Shown: positions 42,782 to 51,482 of the stretch, piece after piece
Layout of the letters: the number at the start of each line of letters is the position of its first letter
How positions within the stretch are numbered: the first letter of the stretch is position 1
Assembly: GCA_040394735.1 (NCBI GenBank)
Contig: JBEBRR010000012.1
Coordinates: 4,335-68,334, forward strand
Source of the DNA: Leadbetterella byssophila_A
GTDB taxonomy: Bacteria; Bacteroidota; Bacteroidia; Cytophagales; Spirosomataceae
DNA: 64,000 bases
Direction of reading: 5' to 3'
Program-made: the position numbers and the translations under genes
Notes under the pieces: model-generated
Databases searched by the model: none
Seen by the model: only the letters and a program-made list of their open reading frames with translations
Told to the model about the DNA's origin: nothing

Positions 42782-44599
42782 TCAGGATCTCAGGGCATCC
42801 AGCCATACGCCCAGGTACATGATCCGGCTGAGCTTGCGGGCCAGTCCCCGTGATACGTTCAAAGGTTGTTTTCCTGAAAGCAGGGCAGCCATCTGCTTCA
42901 GGAACCGGGTCTTGTCAATGTACAGCCATAGTTCATGATTCTCTTCCAGCCTCTCACGGTTATACTGCCAGAGATCACCGCAGGAACTGACCAGGTAGAG
43001 GCTAAATTCATCTTTATCCCGGCGGTTATACAGCGCAGGGGGAAGCATGTCTTTCATGGCATTCCGCATGATCCAGCGCGTGCGGCCCCCGCCATACCTC
43101 AGGGCATCGGGCAGGGCCAGGCAAAGCTCAAACAGCCTCCGGTCAAAGAAGGGGTGAAGAAACTTTTGCCTGTAGGCCTGTCCGATGGCACGAAACTGCT
43201 CGAAATACAAAGGGTATTCCCCGTTTACGGCGGCTCTGAAGTTATCCACTATTTCCCTGTCGCTGTGTTCGTATAAGCCGGCCGGCAGAAATACTTCATG
43301 GCTTTCCGGCCGGAAATCCTTATTCAGAAAATAGTCTCTCTTCTGCGGTGCCCTGCAATCCTGCAGGCGCTCACCTGTTTTACGGGCCAGCCAGGCAATG
43401 AATCCGAAAGGTACATATCCGTATTTCTTCCGGCTAACACGCATAAGCTGCCGGAGTCGTTGAATTTCCCCCGTTTTCAGTAAGGTAAACAATTCCTGCT
43501 CTATGATCTCCCGGCGTACGTCAACGGTTCCCTTCCCTGCGTAGTCGCTACGCAACATCCTGAAGCTAAATACCTGGTCGATAAAGACTTCCCAATCATT
43601 GCTCTTTTTCAGCTCATCCAGGTATCCCCATCCGTGCCCTACCACTGAATCGCCGTCCATGCCGGTAAGTATAGCTTCGCAGCCCTGATTCAAAGATTCT
43701 TCAGCGATGGCGTATTGAATATCAGAGGGCAAAATAAAAGCTTCAGGGTTACAGGTAGCTTTGCTCAGTCTCCACAGCGAGGCATAGAGGTTCTCCCTGC
43801 GGGGATGCATGTGAATATGCCTGGAACGGATACGGGCAGATACCTGACGGGCATACCAGGCATCGCGGTGATCTTTATCAGAAGTATCAAAGTAAAAAGT
43901 AGGAAACGGCTTCCCGCTTATTTCCGAATACACGAGGCTGATCACCGATGAGTCCAGTCCGCCGCTCAGATGGGCAGCCACCCGTCCGGAATGACGAACA
44001 GAGTAAGCTACCGATTCCATTAGTCTTTCCCGGAATTCACTGAAAAGGTCCGTATGGTCGCGGTCAGCAATAAATTCAGGTCCGGGTTTCCAGTAAGCCA
44101 CACATGTGCCCGTATCCTGGGCTTCCTTCCGGAAATAACACCCTGGCGGAACCGTATGGATGTCTTTAAAGAATGTTCCTGAATCCGGTACAGGCTCACT
44201 GTCGGAAAAGTTAACCAGGTAGTTCCTGACCCTTCCTGCGCTGATAGCTTCTTTTTCTCTCAGATCGGCAATCTTCTGAGAAAAAGAAAAAAACGGCCCC
44301 GAAGTTTTGAAATAAAGAGGCTGCATGCCGAAACGGTCTCTCACCAGGTAAAGCTGCCCCAGGGAAGGAATTACCAGGAAAAGCAGAAAGTCATGTTCCA
44401 GATCCGCAAATACCGCAGGACCCTTTTCTAAAAAGGCATGAGCAATCTTCTCTTCACAGCTGCTTCCGGGAGAACACCTGAGTTTTCCCAGATGCGTCTC
44501 ATCTCCCTGAAAAAATACATATATCCCCCGGCAGGTAGTCCCCTTCTGCGGGGGATATATAAATACTTCGCTCAGCCTGACCTCACTTCGGAAAGACAC
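42782..44599 (-). CDS. Asparagine synthase-like lasso peptide macrolactam synthetase
   Basis: This 605-residue AsnB-fold protein has a degenerate N-terminal glutaminase-like domain (residues 25-165; no Cys2 nucleophile, start is MSFRSE) and a complete ATP-pyrophosphatase domain: SGGLDSSVIS (212-221), LTGMDGDSVVGHGW (311-324), HPFFDRRLFELCLALP (482-497) and NRRDKDEF (525-532). It activates a carboxylate as an AMP ester and should couple it to an amine other than glutamine-derived ammonia. It starts 20 bp after a 40-residue peptide with a lasso-type leader, so a role as lasso C protein (isopeptide-forming cyclase) is inferred. A stand-alone amide ligase is the alternative. Confidence 0.75.
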   Translation of the reverse strand: MSFRSEVRLSEVFIYPPQKGTTCRGIYVFFQGDETHLGKLRCSPGSSCEEKIAHAFLEKGPAVFADLEHDFLLFLVIPSLGQLYLVRDRFGMQPLYFKTSGPFFSFSQKIADLREKEAISAGRVRNYLVNFSDSEPVPDSGTFFKDIHTVPPGCYFRKEAQDTGTCVAYWKPGPEFIADRDHTDLFSEFRERLMESVAYSVRHSGRVAAHLSGGLDSSVISLVYSEISGKPFPTFYFDTSDKDHRDAWYARQVSARIRSRHIHMHPRRENLYASLWRLSKATCNPEAFILPSDIQYAIAEESLNQGCEAILTGMDGDSVVGHGWGYLDELKKSNDWEVFIDQVFSFRMLRSDYAGKGTVDVRREIIEQELFTLLKTGEIQRLRQLMRVSRKKYGYVPFGFIAWLARKTGERLQDCRAPQKRDYFLNKDFRPESHEVFLPAGLYEHSDREIVDNFRAAVNGEYPLYFEQFRAIGQAYRQKFLHPFFDRRLFELCLALPDALRYGGGRTRWIMRNAMKDMLPPALYNRRDKDEFSLYLVSSCGDLWQYNRERLEENHELWLYIDKTRFLKQMAALLSGKQPLNVSRGLARKLSRIMYLGVWLDALRS

Positions 44600-44618
44600 T
44601 TCTTGATCCGCTTAAAGA

Positions 44619-44741
44619 TTATATCTCACGCGTAGGCGTAAATCCGTCAGGTAAGCTTCCTGTCTTCAGGGTCAGCCTGCTCAATAAACCGTGCTTTAGT
44701 AATGCAGGACGGGTGTACGTTTTCTTATCTTTTGATTTCAT
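44619..44741 (-). CDS. Putative lasso peptide precursor
   Basis: The minus strand encodes 40 residues starting ATG AAA TCA at 44741 and ending TAA at 44619. The leader carries Tyr9-x-x-Pro12-x-Leu14-x3-Gly18-x4-Leu23-Thr24, which fits the lasso leader consensus YxxPxLxxxGxxxxLT used for recognition by B1 (RRE). After Thr24, the C-terminal part LKTGSLPDGFTPTREI contains Asp32 as possible ring acceptor. If Thr24 is the penultimate leader residue, the core starts at Lys26 and Asp32 closes a 7-membered ring. Starting at Leu25 or Thr24 gives 8 or 9. The S-x-P-D-x-F-x-P stretch recalls Paenibacillus paeninodin as I remember it. Only 20 bp separate it from the AsnB-like cyclase. There is no strong ribosome-binding site. 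Confidence 0.7.
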   Translation of the reverse strand: MKSKDKKTYTRPALLKHGLLSRLTLKTGSLPDGFTPTREI

Positions 44742-44752
44742 CGGTAGTATAT

Positions 44753-44784
44753 TAGTTACGAGTTCCGGGTAATGGTTTCCGAGT
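44753..44784. repeat. AGTTCCGAG-type intergenic repeat
   Basis: TAGTTACGAGTTCCGGGTAA and TGGTTTCCGAGT are related to the sequence at 58421-58462 (AGTTCCGGGTTCC..AGTTCCGAG). It separates the BspA-like gene from the lasso precursor. Confidence 0.5.
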
Positions 44785-44794
44785 CTGTGTTCTA

Positions 44795-46519
44795 TCATTG
44801 TTTAATGCTGATTTTCCGGGTTTCCGCCTGGCCGTCTTTTACCATCCTTACCACGTAAGTGCCCTGTGCGTATAATGAAGTATCTATGGTGATCTCTGTT
44901 TCCTTTACATGGCTCCGGCGGATTTTCACCATGCCCCGCATATCCACGATCTCTACAGTCGATGCCCCGGCCACGCCGCCGAGCACCACGTAGTCCTGTG
45001 CCGGATTCGGGTAAATCACAAACACCCCGTCTGCATTGACCGCGCGGATGACCGAATATTCAGAAGTACCGTCATAATCTACCTGCTTTAACCGGTAATA
45101 GTTGAGTCCCTGAGCGGGGTTCGGATGCAGCCAGGTGTATTCCTTTTCTGTCTGTGTAGTACCTTTCCCTTCTACTTTGCCCAACGGAGTGAAGTGCCGG
45201 GCATCCTGAGAATGCTCCACTTCAAAATGGCGGTTGTTGGTCTCTGAAGCCGTTCTCCAGGTAAGCAGGGTGTAATGATCCTGCTTCCGGGCTTCGAAGC
45301 TGATAAGCTTTACGGGCAGCGGGGCGTCACAGGTGGGGTCAAAGGTATCGTCTGAAAAAGACCAGCCATTTGCAATCAGGAGGTTCCGGGCTGCCTGCCC
45401 GGCATGGCCGTAAACCAGCGGCTCCACCATTAACAAATCAATACCGGCAGGCGTGTCGGGATTCGCCGCCCAGCTCGTCAGGGTATTGCTGTAATGGGTG
45501 CAGCTCAGGCCGGAGTAATACAGCATCATAATAGCACTTGTCAGGCTTTGCAGATTCCATGCGCCCAGGTTGTGATCAAAGGCGGTGGCACCGTTAAACA
45601 TATCCGTCATGTCTTCTGCGCTGCTCACATTCCACCCGCCGATATCCCGGTTAAATGCCGTGGCGTTCTGAAACATGCTGCCCATGAAAGTTGCGCTGCT
45701 TACATCCCACCCGCTGATATCCTGGTTAAAGGAAACAGCAGCATTAAACATTCCGCTCATATCAAGCACACTGCTCACATCCCAGGTACCGATGGGCTGA
45801 TTAAAGGCAGGTGCCAGGTAGAACATCGATCCGGTATTGATTACATTGCCGGTTTGCCACCCGCTGATGTCCTGGTTAAAATCTGGATTCTCAGAAAACA
45901 TAAAGGACATCTGGGTGACATTGCTCACATCCCACCCGCCTATAGGCTGGTTAAAAACGGATCTGAAAAAAACGGCCTGCATATCCGTAATATGGCTGAC
46001 ATCCCAATGAATAAGACCAGCTCCTGACAGGCTGGTGGTACTCGCAAATGCACCTGTCATAGCTGTCACCTGGCTAAGGTCAGGCGCATCCGCAGCGGTA
46101 AGGGTAAGGTTATTACACCCTGAATAGGCCTGATCAAAACTGCTCCATACCACATCTCCCCACTGCTCAATATCGAGCAGTTTCCGGCAATCACCTGTTC
46201 CTGAAAAGAATATCTGGTCAAAAGGAGTGCTGCTGGCAGGGTCAGGGGTGATGAAGAGGCGGTACGTACCCGGCGCCGGGAAAGTAATGGAAGGCGTGGT
46301 ATGGCCTGTTCCTGTACGTGTCCCCCCGCCTGCATTACCAGGATTGCCCACTTCTTCCCACATATAAATAAAGTCTCCAAAAGCAGGTACCTGGATCTGG
46401 TCGCCAGCCGTAGCCCCCGTATTATCCGTCTTCCATACCGTAACGTAAGGAGCCTGGGCGAATACAGTGCCTGACATAAATGTCAGAAGAAACAAGATTA
46501 TTTTTTCATAAAACTTCAT
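44795..46519 (-). CDS. BspA-like repeat protein with type IX secretion C-terminus
   Basis: This 574-residue protein has a signal peptide (residues about 1-22, ending TVFAQ). Residues about 130-330 contain seven or so repeats of roughly 24 residues of the DUF285/BspA pattern (FNQPIGGWDVSNVTQMSFMF, FNQDISGWDVSSATFMGSMF). A FN3-like stretch follows (LLTWRTASETNNRHFEVEHS), and the C-terminus (VFVIYPNPAQDYVVL ... GTYVVRMVKDGQ) is a T9SS type A sorting domain. It should be exported across the outer membrane and anchored or released. The ATG at 46519 is preferred over a TTG three codons upstream. The tandem repeats also show at DNA level (72-75 bp period). Confidence 0.88.
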   Translation of the reverse strand: MKFYEKIILFLLTFMSGTVFAQAPYVTVWKTDNTGATAGDQIQVPAFGDFIYMWEEVGNPGNAGGGTRTGTGHTTPSITFPAPGTYRLFITPDPASSTPFDQIFFSGTGDCRKLLDIEQWGDVVWSSFDQAYSGCNNLTLTAADAPDLSQVTAMTGAFASTTSLSGAGLIHWDVSHITDMQAVFFRSVFNQPIGGWDVSNVTQMSFMFSENPDFNQDISGWQTGNVINTGSMFYLAPAFNQPIGTWDVSSVLDMSGMFNAAVSFNQDISGWDVSSATFMGSMFQNATAFNRDIGGWNVSSAEDMTDMFNGATAFDHNLGAWNLQSLTSAIMMLYYSGLSCTHYSNTLTSWAANPDTPAGIDLLMVEPLVYGHAGQAARNLLIANGWSFSDDTFDPTCDAPLPVKLISFEARKQDHYTLLTWRTASETNNRHFEVEHSQDARHFTPLGKVEGKGTTQTEKEYTWLHPNPAQGLNYYRLKQVDYDGTSEYSVIRAVNADGVFVIYPNPAQDYVVLGGVAGASTVEIVDMRGMVKIRRSHVKETEITIDTSLYAQGTYVVRMVKDGQAETRKISIKQ

Positions 46520-46820
46520 GATTTTCAAAAGGTTAACAATTTAAATACTTTCATCACACGCACGTTGTCTCATGCAAAAATAGGAAACGATGAGCGCCCG
46601 AATTCTCGGCAAAACGCCAAGTGAGGGTATGATAAGGGGAAATAGATTTTAAACTGCATGAACGGGGTTTTTCCTGCATTTTCCCGAAGCAGCTTTGACA
46701 GGGAGAACACATCTCCGGATATGCATACGGGGCCCTAGCCCGGGGAAGCTTTGAAAAGTTGTGCAGAAAACATCCGTATAATTTTCAGGGGTCAGATCCT
46801 CTCTTCAGGATTTGGGTCGC
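46520..46820. other. Intergenic region with promoter
   Basis: It holds the promoter of the BspA-like gene (-7 box 46575-46582) and no supported gene. Confidence 0.5.
46575..46582 (-). promoter_or_regulatory. -7 box of the BspA-like gene
   Basis: The minus strand reads TATTTTTG about 56 nt before the start codon. Confidence 0.5.
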
Positions 46821-47549
46821 TTATGATTCCTCATCCAGGTTCATTAAAAGTTTAAACAGGCTTTCCAGTTTGGTTTTGTAGGAAATACCTATGGGAAGCG
46901 GTTTACCACTGATAAATATGGTATTGGCATCAAACCCGGTGATCTTATTGATATTGATGATATAAAGCTTATGAATGCGGATAAAAGTACGGTTATCCAG
47001 GTATCGGCTGATGCTTGAAATGGTTTCATTAACCACCATTTCCTGATGCCTGGAAAGGTGGGTGATCACTTTTAAGTAAATGCCGAAAGATTCAAACCAA
47101 AGCACATCATTCAGGTTCACTTTCTGGAACCTCCGGCCTGTTTTAAGAAACACCGAAGAGTCAGGCGGTACTGAGGGAGCAGATGATGCTCCTGAAATGG
47201 CCCGGTTGGTGGCCAGGAGGAATCGCTCATAATTAAAGGGCTTCAGGAGGAAGTCCGTAATTTTTCCCAGCTTATAGGAATCTACCGCATACGCACTGTG
47301 ATTAGAAGTAATGATCAGCTGAGGCAGACGGGGAATGGTCCTGATAAGGTCCATTCCGGTCAGTCCGTCAGCCAGCTCGATGTCAAGATACAGGATATCC
47401 ACCGTATGAGACAGCAGGAATTCTACTGCTGCCTCATATGTTCCGGATACCCCGGAAAGGTTTAAAAAGGGAGTTTTTTCTATATATGACAGTAAAAAGG
47501 CACTATCCTCCCTGTTATCTTCTACCACATAACAGATCTTTTTCTTCAT
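46821..47549 (-). CDS. LytTR-family response regulator
   Basis: This 242-residue regulator has a receiver domain (residues 3-120) with acidic residues Glu10/Asp11 and phospho-acceptor Asp56 in ILYLDIELADG, and conserved Lys in LLKPFNYERFL, followed by a LytTR DNA-binding domain (about 138-235: VNLNDVLWFESFGIYLKV, FIRIHKLYIININKI). No LytS-type kinase is adjacent, so it is orphan in the window. It is divergent from the LuxR-type regulator across a 400-bp spacer. Its target is unknown; the BspA-like/lasso gene set directly downstream on the same strand is a candidate. Confidence 0.9.
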   Translation of the reverse strand: MKKKICYVVEDNREDSAFLLSYIEKTPFLNLSGVSGTYEAAVEFLLSHTVDILYLDIELADGLTGMDLIRTIPRLPQLIITSNHSAYAVDSYKLGKITDFLLKPFNYERFLLATNRAISGASSAPSVPPDSSVFLKTGRRFQKVNLNDVLWFESFGIYLKVITHLSRHQEMVVNETISSISRYLDNRTFIRIHKLYIININKITGFDANTIFISGKPLPIGISYKTKLESLFKLLMNLDEES

Positions 47550-47949
47550 GAATATTTTCGGTAGGGTATATAAACGGCTGAATAAAACTTTATGCCCAGG
47601 AATTATAGCTTATTTAACACAAAATTAGCTTTTTTCTCCCAATCCCGTTTTCCCGGTCCGGGGAAGCCTCTTCCCGGAAAAAGAATTACGAGGAGCCCCA
47701 CACTAATATAAACAATTTATAATAAGCAATTTATACCATTATTATATCTTCAAGCCCTTCTCTTCAAAGCCGGGCGGCAGACACCTGCAAACAGCACATA
47801 ATGCCAATTACATGGTATTAAATCTGCACTTGGCCCTATTATTTGTACAATAGACGATTTTTCGTGTATTTCTGAAAAACTTAACCGTCTAAATGAAAGC
47901 AATTTAATGAACTGTTCTTTTCCGAAAAATTCACGAAATACCCTGATTT
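47550..47949. other. Divergent intergenic region of two response regulators
   Basis: A minus-strand TAATTTTG box (47620-47627) serves the LytTR gene. On the plus side only ATTATTTG near 47834-47842 resembles a -7 box. The 400-bp spacer shows no gene; it could hold operator sites, none of which I can define. Confidence 0.5.
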
Positions 47950-48594
47950 ATGGATAATCCCCTTTTCAAAAACCTTTCCGCTGTTGTTCTTGATGACCAC
48001 CGTCTTTTTGCAGATTCCTTTGCGAAAGTAGTGGAGCTCACTACCCTGTTCCGTACTGTAAATGTATTTTATCACGAAAAAGAGCTTATTGGGCATCTTA
48101 CCCGTTTCAGAACCTCTGATACCCTCTATCTGTTTGCGGATTACTATATGGGCGAGCGCTCATTGCCTGCATTCCTGAACGATCTTAAAAGGCTGTCAGG
48201 AAACATTAAAGTGATTGTAGTGAGCAGCATTACCAACTCTTTTCTTATTCATGACCTGCTCAGGTATACGCCTGAAGGCATTATCGGCAAAGCATCTCCT
48301 GCCCATACGCTGATTGACTGTATCCATGAAATTGCAAACGGCAGGTGCTATATTTCGGAAGAGATACGGGAGATCCTGGCGAAGGACAATAGCGGAACGG
48401 AGGTCACTTTCAGTCCCCGGGAGATCGAGCTTTTACAGCATTTTGCCAGGGGGCTGTCGATCCGGGATGCAGCAGAAGAGTTAGAATTAAGCATCCATAC
48501 CATATCGGCGCATCGCAGAAAAATGATGAGTAAGACCCGCACCAACAGCATTACAGGGCTGCTGGCAGTAGCCCGCAAATTAAATATTATCTGA
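47950..48594 (+). CDS. LuxR-type response regulator
   Basis: This 214-residue regulator has an atypical receiver domain (residues 8-130; DD at 15-16, likely phospho-acceptor Asp64 in LFADYYMGE) and a LuxR/GerE helix-turn-helix (about 151-210: FSPREIELLQHFARGLSIRD, LELSIHTISAHRRKMMSK). The kinase that follows overlaps it by one base (TGATG), so the two are co-translated and presumably form a pair. Confidence 0.92.
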   Translation: MDNPLFKNLSAVVLDDHRLFADSFAKVVELTTLFRTVNVFYHEKELIGHLTRFRTSDTLYLFADYYMGERSLPAFLNDLKRLSGNIKVIVVSSITNSFLIHDLLRYTPEGIIGKASPAHTLIDCIHEIANGRCYISEEIREILAKDNSGTEVTFSPREIELLQHFARGLSIRDAAEELELSIHTISAHRRKMMSKTRTNSITGLLAVARKLNII

Positions 48595-49352
48595 TGAATA
48601 CGTTTACCTGCCTGCTGATGTTCTTCCTTACCGGTGCCTGTCTTCTGCTACGCCGGGAAAGAAAAAGGCATGCTCTCCGTATCCGCACACTGGAAGAGGT
48701 AACGGCAGTGCAGGTCAGGGAAGCACGGATGCAGTCGGCAAGGGAAACACGGGAGAGGCTGGGGCAGGATCTGCATGATGAATTGTCGGCTGCCCTGGCG
48801 GCGGTCGTTCACCAGATCTGGTTTATTTCCCGTGAAACCCCCGATCTGCAGATGAAAAAACATCTGGATTCTCTCCGGGTCCGAACCGGTCATATTTACC
48901 GGTCAGTAAGAGAAAAAAGTCACCTGCTCTATTCCGGAGGAGCAGACAGCAGCCTGGACCACAGCATAAAAGCAATCGCCGATCTTATCCTGCCCGGGGA
49001 CATTTACCGCAAAGAAATAGAGATTGACCCGCAGGCGGCGGGCGCACTGGATGCCGGGCAGCGTACGGAAATTCTGGGGATGCTGCAGGAAGCGGCTGCC
49101 AATATCCGGAAGCACGCCCAAAATGCCACAGAGGTATTTATATTCCTTTATAAGGATGAAACCGGGAATATTATTTTCCAGGTAGGCGATAACGGAAGGG
49201 AATTTAAACCGGTATCTGCCGGGATCGGGCTCACCTCCATGCGGAAGAGAGCAGACCACTTAAAGGGGAAGTTCAGAATGGAAAGCGGAGAATGGACAGC
49301 CATCACCGTTACATTACCCGGAAGATCTGATTGTGAATATGTTATCCGCTAA
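48594..49352 (+). CDS. NarX/DesK-type histidine kinase without sensor domain
   Basis: This 252-residue kinase has one N-terminal membrane helix (residues about 4-20) and no extracytoplasmic sensor. The HisKA_3 dimerisation domain carries His61 in LGQDLHDELSAAL, and the HATPase domain has EAAANIRKHAQNA (N box), VGDNGREF and GIGLTSMRKRADHLKG. It should phosphorylate the LuxR-type regulator encoded just upstream. Lack of a sensor suggests that the signal comes from another protein, perhaps the TPR kinase downstream. Confidence 0.9.
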   Translation: MNTFTCLLMFFLTGACLLLRRERKRHALRIRTLEEVTAVQVREARMQSARETRERLGQDLHDELSAALAAVVHQIWFISRETPDLQMKKHLDSLRVRTGHIYRSVREKSHLLYSGGADSSLDHSIKAIADLILPGDIYRKEIEIDPQAAGALDAGQRTEILGMLQEAAANIRKHAQNATEVFIFLYKDETGNIIFQVGDNGREFKPVSAGIGLTSMRKRADHLKGKFRMESGEWTAITVTLPGRSDCEYVIR

Positions 49353-49426
49353 GACGCTCTCCCTCACATCAAAGAGATAAATTGATTTTTGTTTATTTTG
49401 GTACGCTCATTAAACAACTGCCAGCT

Positions 49427-51403
49427 ATGTTAACCCTATTCCCAAACCCGGCCCGGTGGCCTGTGTTTCTTTTAAGCCTTTTCATGCTGCTGAGCGGGTC
49501 ACTCAGGGCCCGGGCATTGCAAACAGACTCCCTGAAGTTTAACCGGTTTTTAGAGCGGTTTCATCAATATAAAACGACCCATACCGATAGCGCCGCATAT
49601 TATCTGCATATCCTGGACATGTTATCCGGAGAAGACTCTGTATCTGCTTACCGGTACAGGTACTATGTGGTTCTGGGAGAATGGAACAATGTCAAAAGAG
49701 ATATCCCGCTTGCTATTAAATCCTATAATAAAGCGCTAGAGCTGGCTAACCGACTGAGAAATGAAGAATTTATAGTGGTATCCAAGTTTAACCTGGGGGC
49801 ATGTTATGGTGAAAAGGGAGATTATGACAAAGCTGTTTCCCTCTTTAAAGAGGTGGAGTCGGGACTGGATAAGGTAAAGAACAATCCCACTCTTTTTTCT
49901 AATCAGTTCAGGGCTAACATGGTGATGTTCTATCTTCAGACCAACATGCTCTCTGCAGCCTTTAAATACAGTAATCAGATGAAAGGGAACCTTAAAACGT
50001 ATGAAGATTCCGTCATGTATTACATGTCCAGGCTGAATCTTCTCAATACGGCCGGGAAATACAAAGAAACCACCCGCACAGGAAAAGAAGCTCTGAAAAA
50101 GATACGGGAGAGGGATGTGCATTTTCTCTACCAGATACATACATTCTTAGGGATCGCTTACAAAGCCCTGTCCCGTCATGAAAAAGCCTTCGGACACCTT
50201 TTTGAAGCCCGGGCCCTGAGTGCAAAGCTGGGGATCGAGAGCGGGATCGTAGAGAAAACAACAGGGCTGCTATACCTGAAAACGGGCGATCATAAGAATG
50301 CGGTCAGGCAGTTTAACCGCGTTATTGCTATTTCGAGGAGACAGCACGCCCCTCACCTGGAAGCCGCTGCCTTACTGGGTTTGAAGGAGGCCTGTAAAAC
50401 AGCAGGAAATTACCGGGAAGCCCTGAGGTACCTGGAGGAGTACATGGTCCTTAATGATTCTTTACGGGGAGCAGAAAAAGTCCGGGCTATCCGGGATACG
50501 GAAGACCGCTATAAGCTGCAGGATAAGGAGAAGGCCATTCTGCAGCAGAGAGAATTGAATATACTCCAGGAAGCGCTTTTAAAGGAAGAGTTCCGGCAAC
50601 AGCTCATCCTTATTGTTTTTCTGATCTGTGCGGTACTGCTGGGGATCAGGCAGTGGCTGGCCTATAAAAAGACCTCTGAAATAAATAAGCAGCTTATCGC
50701 ACAGAAAAACCAGATCGAATGCTACGCCATGGATTTGAAAAATGCCAATTTAATGCGTGACAAGCTGTTTGCCATGATCAGTCATGATCTTCGGAGTCCT
50801 ATATCCAGCCTGATCCATTCTCTGGAAGATTTTCAGTCGGTAAAGCCCCTGAATCATCTGATCCATTCCCTGAATAATGTACAGCTCATTCTCAACAACC
50901 TTCTTAAATGGGCCCAGATCCAGCTTTCCAATAAAGTGCTCGCTCCCGGAAACATTCACCTGGAGGTGCTTTTAAATTCTCTTGTTAACCAGTTTACGCC
51001 TGTGGCTCACGAAAAATCCATTAATATCATTACGGACTACAGGCATACCGGTACCGCATGGGCCGATGAAGAAAGTTTACAGATCATTTTACGAAATATT
51101 TTCAGCAACGCAGTGAAGTTTACAGGAGAGAATGGCTATATCCGGATCATTTCAGAAGATGAAAACGAGCACATTTCTATTACCATACGGGATTCAGGAA
51201 CAGGAATAAGCAGCGCACAGCTGGAAAAGCTCTTTGTTTATCCCGAATCACAGTCCGGGACGCACGGAGAAACCGGGACGGGCCTGGGAATGATGCTTAC
51301 AAAAGAGCTGGTGGAAAAAATGAAGGGGGAAATCAGGGTAAAAAGCAAGAAAGGGGTAGGTACAAGTGTACAGGTGACTTTTCCTGCAGGAAGAGACAGG
51401 TAA
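49427..51403 (+). CDS. TPR-containing sensor histidine kinase
   Basis: This 658-residue protein starts with a signal/anchor sequence (residues 9-30), then a periplasmic TPR array (about 50-360; e.g. LAIKSYNKALELANRLRNEEF, YDKAVSLFKEVESGL, HEKAFGHLFEARALSAKLG), a coiled-coil, a membrane helix (about 392-408), a HisKA domain with His453 in AMISHDLRSPISS, and an HATPase domain (NIFSNAVKFTGENG, ISIRDSGTGI-type, GTGLGMML). The start at 49427 is the first ATG; an upstream TTG is less likely. The stop codon is immediately followed by a palindromic repeat. It probably senses a periplasmic signal through the TPRs; its partner regulator is unknown. Confidence 0.88.
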   Translation: MLTLFPNPARWPVFLLSLFMLLSGSLRARALQTDSLKFNRFLERFHQYKTTHTDSAAYYLHILDMLSGEDSVSAYRYRYYVVLGEWNNVKRDIPLAIKSYNKALELANRLRNEEFIVVSKFNLGACYGEKGDYDKAVSLFKEVESGLDKVKNNPTLFSNQFRANMVMFYLQTNMLSAAFKYSNQMKGNLKTYEDSVMYYMSRLNLLNTAGKYKETTRTGKEALKKIRERDVHFLYQIHTFLGIAYKALSRHEKAFGHLFEARALSAKLGIESGIVEKTTGLLYLKTGDHKNAVRQFNRVIAISRRQHAPHLEAAALLGLKEACKTAGNYREALRYLEEYMVLNDSLRGAEKVRAIRDTEDRYKLQDKEKAILQQRELNILQEALLKEEFRQQLILIVFLICAVLLGIRQWLAYKKTSEINKQLIAQKNQIECYAMDLKNANLMRDKLFAMISHDLRSPISSLIHSLEDFQSVKPLNHLIHSLNNVQLILNNLLKWAQIQLSNKVLAPGNIHLEVLLNSLVNQFTPVAHEKSINIITDYRHTGTAWADEESLQIILRNIFSNAVKFTGENGYIRIISEDENEHISITIRDSGTGISSAQLEKLFVYPESQSGTHGETGTGLGMMLTKELVEKMKGEIRVKSKKGVGTSVQVTFPAGRDR

Positions 51404-51482
51404 GTGAAAAGATAAAAGTGAAAAGCTATGGAACATTTTTCATGATCCTTTATGTACCTAAACTTTTCACTTTCAGTTTTTA
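51401..51482. repeat. Palindromic repeat between convergent genes
   Basis: GTGAAAAG..AAAAGCTATGGAACA on the left is inverted by GTACCTAAACTTTTCACTTT on the right. The left end starts at the stop codon of the TPR kinase gene, and the stop codon of the OstA-like gene (51473-51475) lies in the right arm. Confidence 0.8.

Noticed and set aside
45500..46030. Tandem 72-75-bp DNA repeats as a CRISPR array
   Set aside because: They are coding repeats of the BspA-like protein, in frame and without unique spacers.
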